A stretch of 45,418 nucleotides of DNA from Selenomonadaceae bacterium (GCA_017527075.1 JAFXQM010000009.1:1-45418); one strand, 5' to 3'. Shown: positions 18,807-27,034, counted from the stretch's first letter. Program-made: numbers and translations. The notes: a model not told the origin generated them from the letters alone.

Positions 18807-19685
18807 ATGCATTTCACGACGGGAATCAATCGCCCGCCCTACGAGGCGCGCTCCGGCTTCTTGCAAGTCACAAGCGGCTGCTCCCACAAGTCTTGCACTT
18901 TCTGCGGATATTTCAAGCAGTGCGCGTTCAAACTTTCGCCCATGGATGAAATCGCCGCGGACATTCAAGAAATCCCGATGTACTTTGGCGCGCCCGAAAG
19001 AATTTTTCTGCAGAGTGCCGACGCCTTCGTCGCGAGCTACGATACCTTAATGCAGACGGCGTATCTGATTCACAAACACGTTCCGAGCGTCAAGACAATC
19101 GGCGGTTATGCGCGCATTGATAATTTTATCGACAAGACGGTCGAGCAGTTGCGCGAGCTGAGAAAGGTCGGTTACGAAAATCCGTATCTGGGCGTGGAGA
19201 GCGGCGACGACGAAATTTTAAAACGGACGCACAAAGGTTACGACGCGAAGACCGCCCGCGAGCAGCTGGAGAAGTTGACGGCGTCGGGCATGCCGATTAT
19301 CGCGAATTTTTTAAACGGCTTGGGCGGAAAAAATTACGGCTTGAGCCACGCGCAAAAGACGGCTGAACTTTACGACGGGATAAATATTTCCATGATTGAA
19401 GTTTCGTCGCTGACGCTGGTGCCCGGCACGAATCTTTTTTACCGGCGGCAGAAGGGAAAGTTCGTCGAGGCGGGCGAAGTCGAGCGGCTCCGCGAGATGC
19501 AAGAATTTTTGCGGCGGCTCTCCAATCACACGGTCTTCCTGAGCGACCACATCTCCATGCCGTTCTTCGTGAAGGCCGAGCTGCCCGAAAAGCGCGACGA
19601 AATTATTGCGGCGATTGACCAAATCATCGACGAGGTCGGCGAAGAAAAATTGCGTCGGCACCGCGACGTGAATCCGATTATGTGA
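18807..19685 (+). CDS. Radical SAM protein, first of a pair
   Basis: 292 residues. The iron-sulfur cysteines are Cys25, Cys30 and Cys33 (GCSHKSCTFCGYF), with spacing C-x4-C-x2-C rather than the usual C-x3-C-x2-C. YLGVESGDDEILKRTHKG is the region typical of radical SAM barrels that bind SAM. The reaction is unknown. It starts with ATG at 18807 behind AAAGGACG, and the second radical SAM gene follows after 12 bases. The conserved RPPYEA before the cysteines is shared with its partner. Confidence 0.88.
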   Translation: MHFTTGINRPPYEARSGFLQVTSGCSHKSCTFCGYFKQCAFKLSPMDEIAADIQEIPMYFGAPERIFLQSADAFVASYDTLMQTAYLIHKHVPSVKTIGGYARIDNFIDKTVEQLRELRKVGYENPYLGVESGDDEILKRTHKGYDAKTAREQLEKLTASGMPIIANFLNGLGGKNYGLSHAQKTAELYDGINISMIEVSSLTLVPGTNLFYRRQKGKFVEAGEVERLREMQEFLRRLSNHTVFLSDHISMPFFVKAELPEKRDEIIAAIDQIIDEVGEEKLRRHRDVNPIM

Positions 19686-19697
19686 GGAGAAATTTTC

Positions 19698-20594
19698 ATG
19701 GCGTTGAATTACAACGGAACGATTTATCGTCCGCCGATTGAGGCTTACACTTTGCTCCTGCCCGTGACGGAAGGCTGCAGTCACAATCGCTGCCGCTTTT
19801 GCAATATGTACAAGGGCATCAAGTTCCGAATGCTTTCGGCGGAAGAGATTGAGGCATGGCTGGAAGAAATCCGCTGCGTGAACGGCGCGTCCTGCGCGGC
19901 TGTCGAGCGGATTTATCTGGTGGGCGCAGATCCCTTTGCCGTGTCCGCCTCGAACCTTGAGCGCGTGATAAATCTGATAAAAAATTTTTTGCCGAACGTC
20001 AAAGTCGTTTCCATGTACGCGGCAATCAGGAACATCATGTCGAAGACCGACGCGCAGCTGGAGCGGCTGAAAAATTTGGGCGTGAACGATTTATACGTCG
20101 GAGTTGAGAGCGGGCTGGAAGACGTGCTTAAAAATCTCAACAAGGGCAACACCGTCGAGGACGTCCGCCGCCAATGCGACAGGCTGAATCGAATCGGGAT
20201 TCGTCACATGGCTTTGCTCATGCTCGGTGCCGCAGGAAAAAATCGCGGAGCTGAGAACGCAATCGCTTCGGCAAAATTGCTCAACGAAATCAAACCGACT
20301 TCGATTTTAATCAATACCATGACCGCCTTCAAAGACACCAAGCTCGCCGAGGACGTTCGCGACGGAAAATTTATTCCCGCAGGCGAAACCGAAATCCTGA
20401 CCGAAGAAAAAATTCTCATCGAAAATCTTGACTTGCCCGACACTTATTTTTGGGCGGCGCACTCCATGGACTCCGTGCCAATCGCGGGGAATTTGCGGCG
20501 GCACCGTCAAGAGATGATTGAAATCCTCGACGACGCCATAAAAAATATGGACGAAGAACTTTTCAACAAAACGTTCAAGCGTAATCATCTTTGA
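19698..20594 (+). CDS. Radical SAM protein, second of a pair
   Basis: 298 residues, paralogous to the preceding gene. Cysteines are Cys27, Cys32 and Cys35 (GCSHNRCRFCNMYKG), again C-x4-C-x2-C, and YVGVESGLEDVLKNLNKG matches the SAM-binding barrel segment. A conserved RPPIEA precedes the cluster motif. It probably acts with its neighbour on a related substrate; none can be named. The ATG follows GAGGAG. A terminator follows the stop. Confidence 0.88.
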   Translation: MALNYNGTIYRPPIEAYTLLLPVTEGCSHNRCRFCNMYKGIKFRMLSAEEIEAWLEEIRCVNGASCAAVERIYLVGADPFAVSASNLERVINLIKNFLPNVKVVSMYAAIRNIMSKTDAQLERLKNLGVNDLYVGVESGLEDVLKNLNKGNTVEDVRRQCDRLNRIGIRHMALLMLGAAGKNRGAENAIASAKLLNEIKPTSILINTMTAFKDTKLAEDVRDGKFIPAGETEILTEEKILIENLDLPDTYFWAAHSMDSVPIAGNLRRHRQEMIEILDDAIKNMDEELFNKTFKRNHL

Positions 20595-20597
20595 GAG

Positions 20598-20627
20598 AAA
20601 TCCCTTGCACATCGCGGGGATTTTTTT
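20598..20627 (+). terminator. Rho-independent terminator after the radical SAM pair
   Basis: AAATCCC pairs with GGGGATTT across a 12-base loop and is followed by seven T. Confidence 0.75.
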
Positions 20628-20649
20628 AGTTAGGAGTTAGGAGTTAGGA
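20626..20649. repeat. Heptamer tandem repeat (TTAGGAG)
   Basis: Two to three TTAGGAG units directly after the terminator, the same arrangement as at 18157. Confidence 0.75.
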
Positions 20650-20773
20650 AAAAATTTTTCTGACACTCGTTGATTAAAATCAGAAATATTTCGGCGGCGG
20701 CAGGGGAATTCGACGGGGCGGCGAATAATTCAGGAAAAGTGGCAACTGTCACAAAGAAATTAGGAGGTTCATC

Positions 20774-21175
20774 ATGGACAACGAAAAAGATTTGGTGAAA
20801 AGCGACGCAGGACTTGGCGCGATAAAAATTGCGGACGAGGTCGTAAGCATCATTGCGGGACTCGCGGCCACGGAAATTGACGGCATCGCGGGCATGAGCG
20901 GCGGCGTGGTCGGCGGCATTGCCGAAATGCTCGGTCGCAAAAATTTCTCCAAGGGCGTTAAGGTCGAAGTCGGCGAACGCGAGGCGGCCGTCGATTTGTT
21001 CATCATCGTCAAGTACGGCGCGAGAATCCCCGACGTTGCGTTGGCGGCGCAAGAGAACATCAAGCGCGCAATCGAGACCATGACCGGCCTTTCGGTCGTC
21101 GAAGTCAACGTTCACGTTCAAGGCGTCAGCTTCCCCGAAGAAGAAACCAAAGAGGACGAGACGCGCGTCCATTGA
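20774..21175 (+). CDS. Asp23/Gls24-family envelope stress protein
   Basis: 133 residues. The Asp23 core is seen in IKIADEVVSIIAGLAATEIDGIAGMSGG, VEVGEREAAVDLFIIVKYGARIPDVA and VVEVNVHVQGVSF. In Staphylococcus aureus Asp23 is a membrane-associated protein anchored by AmaP and induced by alkaline stress. ATG follows TTAGGAGG. It heads an operon with AmaP, a second AmaP-like protein, DUF2273 and nusB. Confidence 0.93.
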   Translation: MDNEKDLVKSDAGLGAIKIADEVVSIIAGLAATEIDGIAGMSGGVVGGIAEMLGRKNFSKGVKVEVGEREAAVDLFIIVKYGARIPDVALAAQENIKRAIETMTGLSVVEVNVHVQGVSFPEEETKEDETRVH

Positions 21176-21215
21176 GTTCACGAGATTTTATTTCGTCGGG
21201 AGGTGAGGAAGTTTT

Positions 21216-21779
21216 ATGGGGATAATTCGACGCCTTATACTACTTTTTTACGTCCTGATAATTATGGCGGCGTTGGTTATCTGCGCGGGCGTGTGCCTGA
21301 ACTTGATACCGGCAAACCTTTGGCGCAACGAACTTGAATTCATAATCGGGCGCGAAGAAACTTTGGCGGCGTTGGCGGCAATGATGTTTGCGAGTTTGAT
21401 TCTCTTGACGGGAATTTTTTCGCGGCGCAAAAGTTCGTCGATTATGTCAAACGACGTTCATCTGGAGGCGGGCGGCTCCGGCGAAGTCAAAGTCACGGTG
21501 CCGGCGATTGTCGGCCTCGTCGAACGGGCGGCGATTACAATCAACGGCGTGCGCGAAGTCGAAGCAACCCTTCACAGGCAGGACGGCGCGATGCCGATTA
21601 AAATTAAGCTGACGATAACACTCGGTCAAGGATTTTCCGCGCCGCGAGTCAGCGAGGCCGTGGTCGCCGCAGTGGACGCCGCATTGAGCACCGCCCTTGA
21701 GCTCCCGAACGTGCCCGTCGAAGTCAAAGTAAACGAAATAACACATGCGATTGTCGAACGCGAAAAGCGTGTCGTTTGA
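21216..21779 (+). CDS. amaP: Alkaline shock response membrane anchor protein AmaP
   Basis: 187 residues. Two N-terminal transmembrane segments (about residues 8-30 and 50-70, LLFYVLIIMAALVICAGV and LAALAAMMFASLILLTGIF) are followed by an Asp23-like cytoplasmic domain ending VPVEVKVNEITHAIVE. AmaP tethers Asp23 to the membrane. It follows asp23 after 40 bases, behind GGGAGGTGAGG. The C-terminal domain resembles that of the next gene. Confidence 0.9.
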   Translation: MGIIRRLILLFYVLIIMAALVICAGVCLNLIPANLWRNELEFIIGREETLAALAAMMFASLILLTGIFSRRKSSSIMSNDVHLEAGGSGEVKVTVPAIVGLVERAAITINGVREVEATLHRQDGAMPIKIKLTITLGQGFSAPRVSEAVVAAVDAALSTALELPNVPVEVKVNEITHAIVEREKRVV

Positions 21780-21788
21780 GGTGCCGAT

Positions 21789-22202
21789 ATGTTAAAAGAT
21801 TTGCTTGGAAAAATTTTAAAGAAAACCCAAAAGGTCGTGACACTTTCGGCGGCACGGACGAGCAGCGGAGAATTTTTGTTAAAGCAAACGGACTTCGGAA
21901 TGATTCACGTGGAGTTCGCGACGATAGAAAAAATCGCCAAGCGCGCGGTGTCGGAGCTCAAAGAAATTCACGAGGCAGATCTTGCAGTCGAGAAAACCGT
22001 GAGCACCGTGACGCCGCTGAGGATTCGCATGACGGCGATTTTGTCGGAGGGATTTTCCGCGCCGAAAGCGTCACTGGCGGCGGACATGGCAATCAATTCC
22101 GCCCTGAAAAATTTTGTGGGCGCAGATTTTTACGTGCCCGTCGAAGTCAAAGTCAAACAGATAGTTCAGCAGGCCGTCGCTCCCAGGCGGCGCGTGAGGT
22201 GA
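21789..22202 (+). CDS. AmaP/Asp23-like soluble paralogue
   Basis: 137 residues sharing the AmaP C-terminal pattern: a leading beta region, then GFSAPKASLAADMAINSALK and VPVEVKVKQIVQQAV, but with no transmembrane segments. The N-terminus is short and basic (LKDLLGKILKKTQKVV) and could form an amphipathic membrane helix. It probably arose by duplication of the amaP 3' half and may bind Asp23 or AmaP. Its ribosome binding site overlaps the amaP stop. Confidence 0.75.
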   Translation: MLKDLLGKILKKTQKVVTLSAARTSSGEFLLKQTDFGMIHVEFATIEKIAKRAVSELKEIHEADLAVEKTVSTVTPLRIRMTAILSEGFSAPKASLAADMAINSALKNFVGADFYVPVEVKVKQIVQQAVAPRRRVR

Positions 22203-22207
22203 TTTGA

Positions 22208-22459
22208 ATGTTCGTGGCGATAAAAAATTTTGTTATCGACCTGTTTGAATCGCACCGCACGCGGAAAATCGGATTCATCACGGGGCTGGTCACGGGCGGC
22301 GCGATTTTGCTTATCGGGTTTTTCAACACGCTGTTCATCCTCCTGTGCGGGACAATCGGGCTGTTTATCGGGTCGCGCTTCGACAGCAAGGACGACTTGA
22401 TTGAAAAAATTCTCATGAAGCTCGACGAAGTTTTGCCGGAGAAGATTCAGCGTTGGTAA
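22208..22459 (+). CDS. DUF2273-family small membrane protein
   Basis: 83 residues with two hydrophobic segments (FITGLVTGGAILLIGFF and TLFILLCGTIGLFIGSRF) and a charged C-terminus (SKDDLIEKILMKLDEVLPEK). DUF2273 proteins commonly accompany Asp23 and AmaP in Bacillota, so a role as an envelope partner is inferred. It starts six bases after the previous stop. Confidence 0.85.
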   Translation: MFVAIKNFVIDLFESHRTRKIGFITGLVTGGAILLIGFFNTLFILLCGTIGLFIGSRFDSKDDLIEKILMKLDEVLPEKIQRW

Positions 22460-22487
22460 TTCAGAGGGTTAGTGGTTAGGAGAAGAT

Positions 22488-22907
22488 ATGAGCCGCAAAT
22501 TTGCACGCGAGGCAGCATTCAAGGCGTTGTTTCAGCTGGATTTTAATTTCGAGGAGGAAAGGCGCGAGGAGTGCGAGGACTTGGCGATTGAAACCATGTT
22601 CGAGGACAACCCGCGGCTGACGAAAAAAGATTTGGCATATATCGAAGGCACAGTCAAAGGGACGCGCGCGCGCCTGGAAGAGATTGACGGAATCATCACG
22701 GCGCACTTGAAGGAAGGCTGGCAGTTGCCGCGGCTCATGGCAGCGGACAGAAATATTTTGCGGCTCGCCGTTTACGAAATGAAATTCGTTGAGCCGGCAC
22801 TCCCGAAGGGCGTCGCAATCAATGAGGCGGTCGAGCTTGCCAAAAGATACGGAACCGACGATTCAGGGCGATTCGTCAACGGTATCCTTGAATCAATTTC
22901 AAAATGA
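22488..22907 (+). CDS. nusB: Transcription antitermination protein NusB
   Basis: 139 residues, all-helical NusB family: SRKFAREAAFKALFQLDFNFEEE at the start and LPKGVAINEAVELAKRYGTDDSGRFVNGIL at the end, a strong signature. With S10 (rpsJ, 1678) it binds boxA to suppress termination in rRNA operons. ATG behind TTAGGAGAA. It ends the Asp23 operon at a clear terminator. Confidence 0.97.
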   Translation: MSRKFAREAAFKALFQLDFNFEEERREECEDLAIETMFEDNPRLTKKDLAYIEGTVKGTRARLEEIDGIITAHLKEGWQLPRLMAADRNILRLAVYEMKFVEPALPKGVAINEAVELAKRYGTDDSGRFVNGILESISK

Positions 22908-22912
22908 AAATC

Positions 22913-22944
22913 TCCGACGGTCATTCGGCTGTCGGATTTTTTTT
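22913..22944 (+). terminator. Rho-independent terminator after nusB
   Basis: TCCGAC pairs with GTCGGA and is followed by eight T. Confidence 0.85.
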
Positions 22945-23010
22945 GCGCGTGTGTGATTTGACGAGAATTGCGGCTTGTTCCTTCGATTGAATGTTCAATG
23001 ACTTTTGTTT

Positions 23011-23195
23011 TTGAATTCAACTTTTCTTTTGCTTGTCCAAAAGAAAAGTTGCAAAAGAAAAGGACACCTCGCAGGGGCGGCTCCTCGCTCGTGACTCGGA
23101 CGTTAAGACCACCCGCGGCGTGATGTTGCCCGCTGAATTCGCGTCACGCTCATTACGCGGGCGGGGCCGTCCATCCGGGACGGCCTCAAGTTCCT
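23011..23195 (+). repeat. Dispersed hairpin repeat, copy A
   Basis: Begins with a perfect 12-bp stem (AACTTTTCTTTT, loop GCTTGTCC, AAAAGAAAAGTT at 23019-23050), continues through GGACACCTCGCAGGGGCGG and ends in the hairpin GGCCGTCC-ATCC-GGGACGGCC (about 23165-23186). Copy B is in reverse orientation at about 35273-35456, and part of the right half recurs at about 36960-37035. It does not encode a credible protein. Confidence 0.8.
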
Positions 23196-23370
23196 CGCCC
23201 GATAAAAATTTTTTGGAGCGTGTAACAAAATCCGTCGGGCAACGTATAAAGGGCAGAAAGAAAATTCAAAGCACAAAGGAGTTGGCAGATGACGACAGAT
23301 TAATTTTTCAGCGAGCAGCGACTCGACGAATAAAACCATCCCCATCACATTGAATACCCCCAAAAAAAAT

Positions 23371-23402
23371 TTCCCCGTCAAAATCGGCGGGGATTTTTCT
23401 TT
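23371..23402 (+). terminator. Terminator in repeat unit 1
   Basis: CCCCG and CGGGG arms around TCAAAATCG, followed by five T. Confidence 0.7.
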
Positions 23403-23583
23403 TGGCGCGGCAGGATGAAAAAATTTTTTCGCCGCGTGTAACAAAATCCGTCGGGCAACGTATAAAGGGCAGAAAAAAAATTCAAAGCACAAAGGAGCTG
23501 GTAAATGACGACAGATTAAACCTTCAGTGAAAAGTAACTCGGCAAATGAAACCCTCCTCACATTGAACGCCCCCCCAAAAAAT

Positions 23584-23615
23584 TTCCCCGTCAAAATCGG
23601 CGGGGATTTTTCTTT
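23584..23615 (+). terminator. Terminator in repeat unit 2
   Basis: Same stem-loop and T-run as in unit 1, about 75 bases before the phosphofructokinase start. Any transcript reaching pfp from upstream must pass it. Confidence 0.7.
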
Positions 23616-23691
23616 TGGCGCGGCAGGAAAAATTTCTTCGGGCGGCGAAGTTTTGAGCAAATTTCTTCACAGCTTGAAAGGAGCATGTTAA

Positions 23692-24963
23692 ATGATTGGA
23701 GTAAGAAATGTTGTTGCGATAGTTTGCGGCGGCGGTCCTGCGCCCGGCATCAACGCGGTCATCAACGCGGTCACGAACACGGCAAATCGTCACGGCTGGG
23801 ACGTCCTGGGCATGTACGACGGCTTCTCGCACTTGGGGCGCGGCGAGAAAAGTTACATTCGCCTCGACGCGGCGGCCGTCAATCGCATTCACCTGACGGG
23901 CGGCTGCATTCTTCGCATGTCGCGCTTCAACCCGACCAAAAAAGAATCCGACCTGCGCACAGTCGTCGACACGCTCACCGAACTGGGCGTCGGCTACCTC
24001 GTGACAATCGGCGGCGACGATACCGCCTTCAGCTCCTCGGCCGTCAGCGAATACGCGCGCAAACTCGGCAGGACGATTAACGTCGTTCACGTCCCCAAGA
24101 CAATCGACAACGACCTGCCGCTGCCCGAAGGCATTCCGACTTTCGGCTTTGAAACTGCCCGCGCATTCGGCACGACTGAGATTCAAAACCTCATGGAGGA
24201 CGCGCACACCTCCAACAACCGCTGGTACTTCACAATCGCCATGGGCAGAACCGCCGGCCACTTGGCTCTGGGCATGGGCAGAAGTGCAGGCGCGGCTCTC
24301 ACCATTATCCCCGAAGAATTCCCGCAGGAAAAAATCCGCCTCCAACAAATCGTTGACATCATCACCGGCTCGATTGTCAAACGCTACCTCATCGGCAAAA
24401 ATTACGGCGTCGCGGTCGTCGCGGAAGGTGTCATTGAGAAAATCGCCGACGAAGACTTCGCGGCTCTGGGCAACGTCCAACTCGACGAGCACGGCCACAT
24501 CCGCTACGCTGAACTCGACTTCGGCGAAATCCTCAAGCAAAAAGTTTTGGCAGAGCTCAAGAGAATCGGAATCAAAATTTCTATCGTCGACAAAGAAATC
24601 GGCTACGAACTCCGCTGCACGGCACCCATCGCTTACGACATCGACTACGCCCGCAATCTCGGCTACGAGGCAATGCAATTCCTCATGCGCGGCGAGAGCG
24701 GGGCACTCATCACCATTCAGGACAACAAGGCAGTGCCGCTGCGCTTCGAAGACATCCGCGACCCCGAAACCGGCAAAACTTATGTCCGCAAAGTCAACAT
24801 TAATTCCGTCCACTACAGAATCGCGCGCGGCTTCATGACTCGCCTGGAGCGCGGCGACCTCGACGACTCCGGCATCGCCAACGCTTTCCGCATGAGCCCC
24901 GAAGAGTTCAAGAACCGTTACCTTTATCTCTTCGACGAAGAACCCACGCTCGACAACGCATAA
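23692..24963 (+). CDS. pfp: Pyrophosphate-dependent 6-phosphofructokinase
   Basis: 423 residues. Phosphate-donor loop GGGPAPGIN (residues 13-21), GGDDT (107-111) and PKTIDNDLPL (135-144) are visible, plus AMGRTAGHLALG. Asp110 and Lys136 replace the Gly and Gly/other residues of ATP-dependent enzymes, the established marker of PPi specificity. It phosphorylates fructose 6-phosphate reversibly in glycolysis. It stands alone between terminators, behind AAAGGAG. Biochemical donor preference is inferred from motifs only. Confidence 0.92.
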   Translation: MIGVRNVVAIVCGGGPAPGINAVINAVTNTANRHGWDVLGMYDGFSHLGRGEKSYIRLDAAAVNRIHLTGGCILRMSRFNPTKKESDLRTVVDTLTELGVGYLVTIGGDDTAFSSSAVSEYARKLGRTINVVHVPKTIDNDLPLPEGIPTFGFETARAFGTTEIQNLMEDAHTSNNRWYFTIAMGRTAGHLALGMGRSAGAALTIIPEEFPQEKIRLQQIVDIITGSIVKRYLIGKNYGVAVVAEGVIEKIADEDFAALGNVQLDEHGHIRYAELDFGEILKQKVLAELKRIGIKISIVDKEIGYELRCTAPIAYDIDYARNLGYEAMQFLMRGESGALITIQDNKAVPLRFEDIRDPETGKTYVRKVNINSVHYRIARGFMTRLERGDLDDSGIANAFRMSPEEFKNRYLYLFDEEPTLDNA

Positions 24964-24983
24964 AATTTTTCTCGCGACAAAAA

Positions 24984-25023
24984 TTTTCCCTCGACGCTCA
25001 GCTGAACGTCGGGGGATTTTTCT
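24984..25023 (+). terminator. Rho-independent terminator after pfp
   Basis: TCCCTCGACG pairs with CGTCGGGGGA over a 10-base loop, then TTTTTCTTT. Confidence 0.85.
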
Positions 25024-25044
25024 TTGAAAAAAATTTTTTTGCAC

Positions 25045-25073
25045 TTGACGATTTGTCCAAATTCGTTTAACAT
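25045..25073 (+). promoter_or_regulatory. Promoter of the accessory island
   Basis: TTGACG (25045-25050), 17-base spacer, TAACAT (25068-25073), about 20 bases before the first island gene. Confidence 0.65.
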
Positions 25074-25092
25074 TTCTTTGGAGGTGAATTAA

Positions 25093-26277
25093 TTGGATTA
25101 TGACGAATTTAAATCTTGGCTCGAAATACTTCTTTGCAACCCGCCTGTTGAAGGCGATTATCCGACGACAGGCAAATACAATTTCCCGCAGCTGGCGCAG
25201 GTGAATTATATTCCCGAAGAGCCGGTGTATCCGCTCAATTACCTGAAGTCCACGGTGGCAAAGGGGCGTTACTGGTATCACTGCTTCACGGCGGAAAGAA
25301 ATTTTCATCGGCTGTACAATTCTTTTTCGGATTACGTGGAGCTTCTGCGGCAAGCGAAGGGAATTATTTCGGCGGACTTCAGTTTGTTCCGCGATTATCC
25401 CGAAGAAGTTTTGATTGCCAAATGCCGCGCAAATCGTCTCGTCGATTACGCTCTGCAGCAGGCGGGCATTCCCATGATACCGACGGCGGGCTTTGCGGGC
25501 GAATCTTCGTGGGAGTGGTGCTTCGACGGCTTGCCGCACAATTCCACTGTCGCAGTCACGACCAACTGCCTCGGACGCGACCGAGAGGCTCACAGGCTTT
25601 TCATCGGCGGCATAAATGCCATGGTTGAAAAAATTCATCCGACCGCCATTGTCGTCTGCGGAAAAGTTCCCGCCTGGCTCCCGAAAAGGCATCCGAACAT
25701 TCAAATCATCCACATTCCCGGTTACAGCGAAATGTGGCACGAGCGCGAGAAAAGAAAATTAATCGGCAGAAGAAAACCGACCGGCAAAATGATATTGAAG
25801 GGCGGATACGGCGGAGAAAGCGGCAAAGCCCGAAGAAAAAAAGACGGCTGTTATAAGGACAGCCACGACGAAAAAGTCACGGACAAAAACGCAATCATCG
25901 CGGCAGAGTATTACATGAGCTTGGGAATGTATGTTGTGTTTTTACATGAAAAACCGGAAGAGGGCGGTCGTCCCGATTTGCTTGTCGATTATGAATTTAT
26001 GGCGGAAGTTAAAGGAATAATTTCATCAAGTTCGAGTACCATTTCAAAGCAACTCAAAAAGGCTTCCAATCAAATTTCGGATGAACTTGCACGACTACCC
26101 GAAGACAAACAACTTCCCAGTAAAATTGTCATAATATCGTTTCACGAAACTTTCGAGGCGGGTTTCAAGGCGATTAATGAAGGTTATCAAGAGGCAAAGC
26201 GTAAAAATCAAGTTCATTTCCCTGTTGAATTTTGGTTTCGCGGCGAATCTGGCATGGAAATTCGTGTTTTGGAATAG
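25093..26277 (+). CDS. DUF4417 protein fused to a CdiA-CT-like nuclease domain
   Basis: 394 residues. The first ~220 resemble DUF4417 proteins (CRANRLVDYALQQAGIPMIPTAGF, CLGRDREAHRLF, VVCGKVPAWLPKRHPNI), which occur in phages and mobile elements. After a Gly-rich linker (GGYGGESGKARRKKDG) comes a domain with Asp295 in GRPDLLVDY and Glu305/Lys307 in MAEVKG, followed by ISKQLKKASNQISDEL; this is the layout of PD-(D/E)xK nucleases of contact-dependent inhibition toxins. DNA becomes AT-richer in the C-terminal part. TTG start behind GGAGGTG. Family names are from memory and the nuclease role is inference. Confidence 0.7.
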   Translation: MDYDEFKSWLEILLCNPPVEGDYPTTGKYNFPQLAQVNYIPEEPVYPLNYLKSTVAKGRYWYHCFTAERNFHRLYNSFSDYVELLRQAKGIISADFSLFRDYPEEVLIAKCRANRLVDYALQQAGIPMIPTAGFAGESSWEWCFDGLPHNSTVAVTTNCLGRDREAHRLFIGGINAMVEKIHPTAIVVCGKVPAWLPKRHPNIQIIHIPGYSEMWHEREKRKLIGRRKPTGKMILKGGYGGESGKARRKKDGCYKDSHDEKVTDKNAIIAAEYYMSLGMYVVFLHEKPEEGGRPDLLVDYEFMAEVKGIISSSSSTISKQLKKASNQISDELARLPEDKQLPSKIVIISFHETFEAGFKAINEGYQEAKRKNQVHFPVEFWFRGESGMEIRVLE

Positions 26278-26288
26278 GAGGAATTGTT

Positions 26289-27029
26289 ATGGCTGTCTGG
26301 GGTTGTGGCTTTTGCGGATTTCAAATTCGTTATCACGGCGAGCCCGAAGGCAAATATCCCGTCGAACATACTTTTTGCATGATTGATGACTGGCGCGAGC
26401 TTGAGAAAGAAAATAAAGATATCGGCTGGTTGGAATGGGAGAACGAGGAAAAATTTTTTTACGCCTGGCGTTGCGCGCGTTGCGGGACGTTTATGTTTTT
26501 TGATTGCAAATTAAAGCGTATCGGGACTTACACGCCCAAAGATGAATTTTCCTCCGAGGCAATGCAAGAGCCCTTTGAGTTCGGTCCGTTTTGGAATGAC
26601 TTTCAGTGGTTCGACATTACCGAGAACAGTACGCCTTCCTCAGAAGTTCTTGCCAAATATCCGCAGACGCGTTGGTTCGCGAAAAATAATGACGAGTTGC
26701 GCTTTTACTCCGACGAGGCGCGCACAAATTGCGTCGCGCAGTTTCGGCGGCTCAACGTCATCACGCCCGTCACCGTGCAGACCATGTCGCTCAAATCCTT
26801 CAAGAAAATGCTCGCGACCTGGGACGATATACAATTTTGTTATCACAGCAAGTATGCCAATTACAACTTCATGCGCGAGGACGACGGCATAAATATTTAT
26901 CGCGGCTCAAGTAACGAGCAACTTGTTTACCACGCAGACGCAGCGACCGACGTCGAGGAAATCGTCAACGCAAAAATTTTTCCCGACGGAAGGTCAATCG
27001 CCGAGGCTCAAGCCGAGATTGAACTCTGA
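26289..27029 (+). CDS. Zinc-ribbon protein of unknown function beside the nuclease
   Basis: 246 residues, not recognised. Two CxxC pairs (CGFCG near residue 6 and CARCG near residue 62) suggest a zinc ribbon at the N-terminus. The rest is rich in Trp, Phe, Asp and Glu and predicted soluble. ATG at 26289 follows TAGGAGG; a longer frame to 26232 overlaps the previous gene. It begins 11 bases after the nuclease-fusion stop, so the two are co-expressed. An immunity or partner role is suggested by position only. Confidence 0.75.
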   Translation: MAVWGCGFCGFQIRYHGEPEGKYPVEHTFCMIDDWRELEKENKDIGWLEWENEEKFFYAWRCARCGTFMFFDCKLKRIGTYTPKDEFSSEAMQEPFEFGPFWNDFQWFDITENSTPSSEVLAKYPQTRWFAKNNDELRFYSDEARTNCVAQFRRLNVITPVTVQTMSLKSFKKMLATWDDIQFCYHSKYANYNFMREDDGINIYRGSSNEQLVYHADAATDVEEIVNAKIFPDGRSIAEAQAEIEL

Positions 27030-27034
27030 AAAAA

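Larger units (their letters stand above)
23205..23640 (+). repeat. Tandem duplication of a ~215-bp unit before pfp
   Basis: Two imperfect copies (about 23205-23428 and 23421-23640; offset 216 bases at the left, 213 at the right). Each contains GTAACA, 17 bases, TATAAA (23222-23250 and 23438-23466), an AAAGGAG site seven bases before an ATG with only four codons (MTTD, stop; 23289-23303 and 23505-23519), and an intrinsic terminator (CCCCGTC...GGCGGGG plus T-run at 23371-23402 and 23584-23615). Together with copy A of the hairpin repeat it fills the 784-base gap between nusB and pfp; no full gene is seen there. Confidence 0.8.

Noticed and set aside
23033..23353. A 106-codon plus-strand open frame over the hairpin repeat
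   Set aside because: It starts inside the dispersed repeat stem, has no ribosome binding site, low-complexity basic content, and is not open in copy B of the repeat.
23103..23660. A 185-codon minus-strand open frame with two ~71-residue repeats
   Set aside because: The repeats simply mirror the 213-216 bp DNA duplication, and the frame reads through two terminators and has no ribosome binding site.
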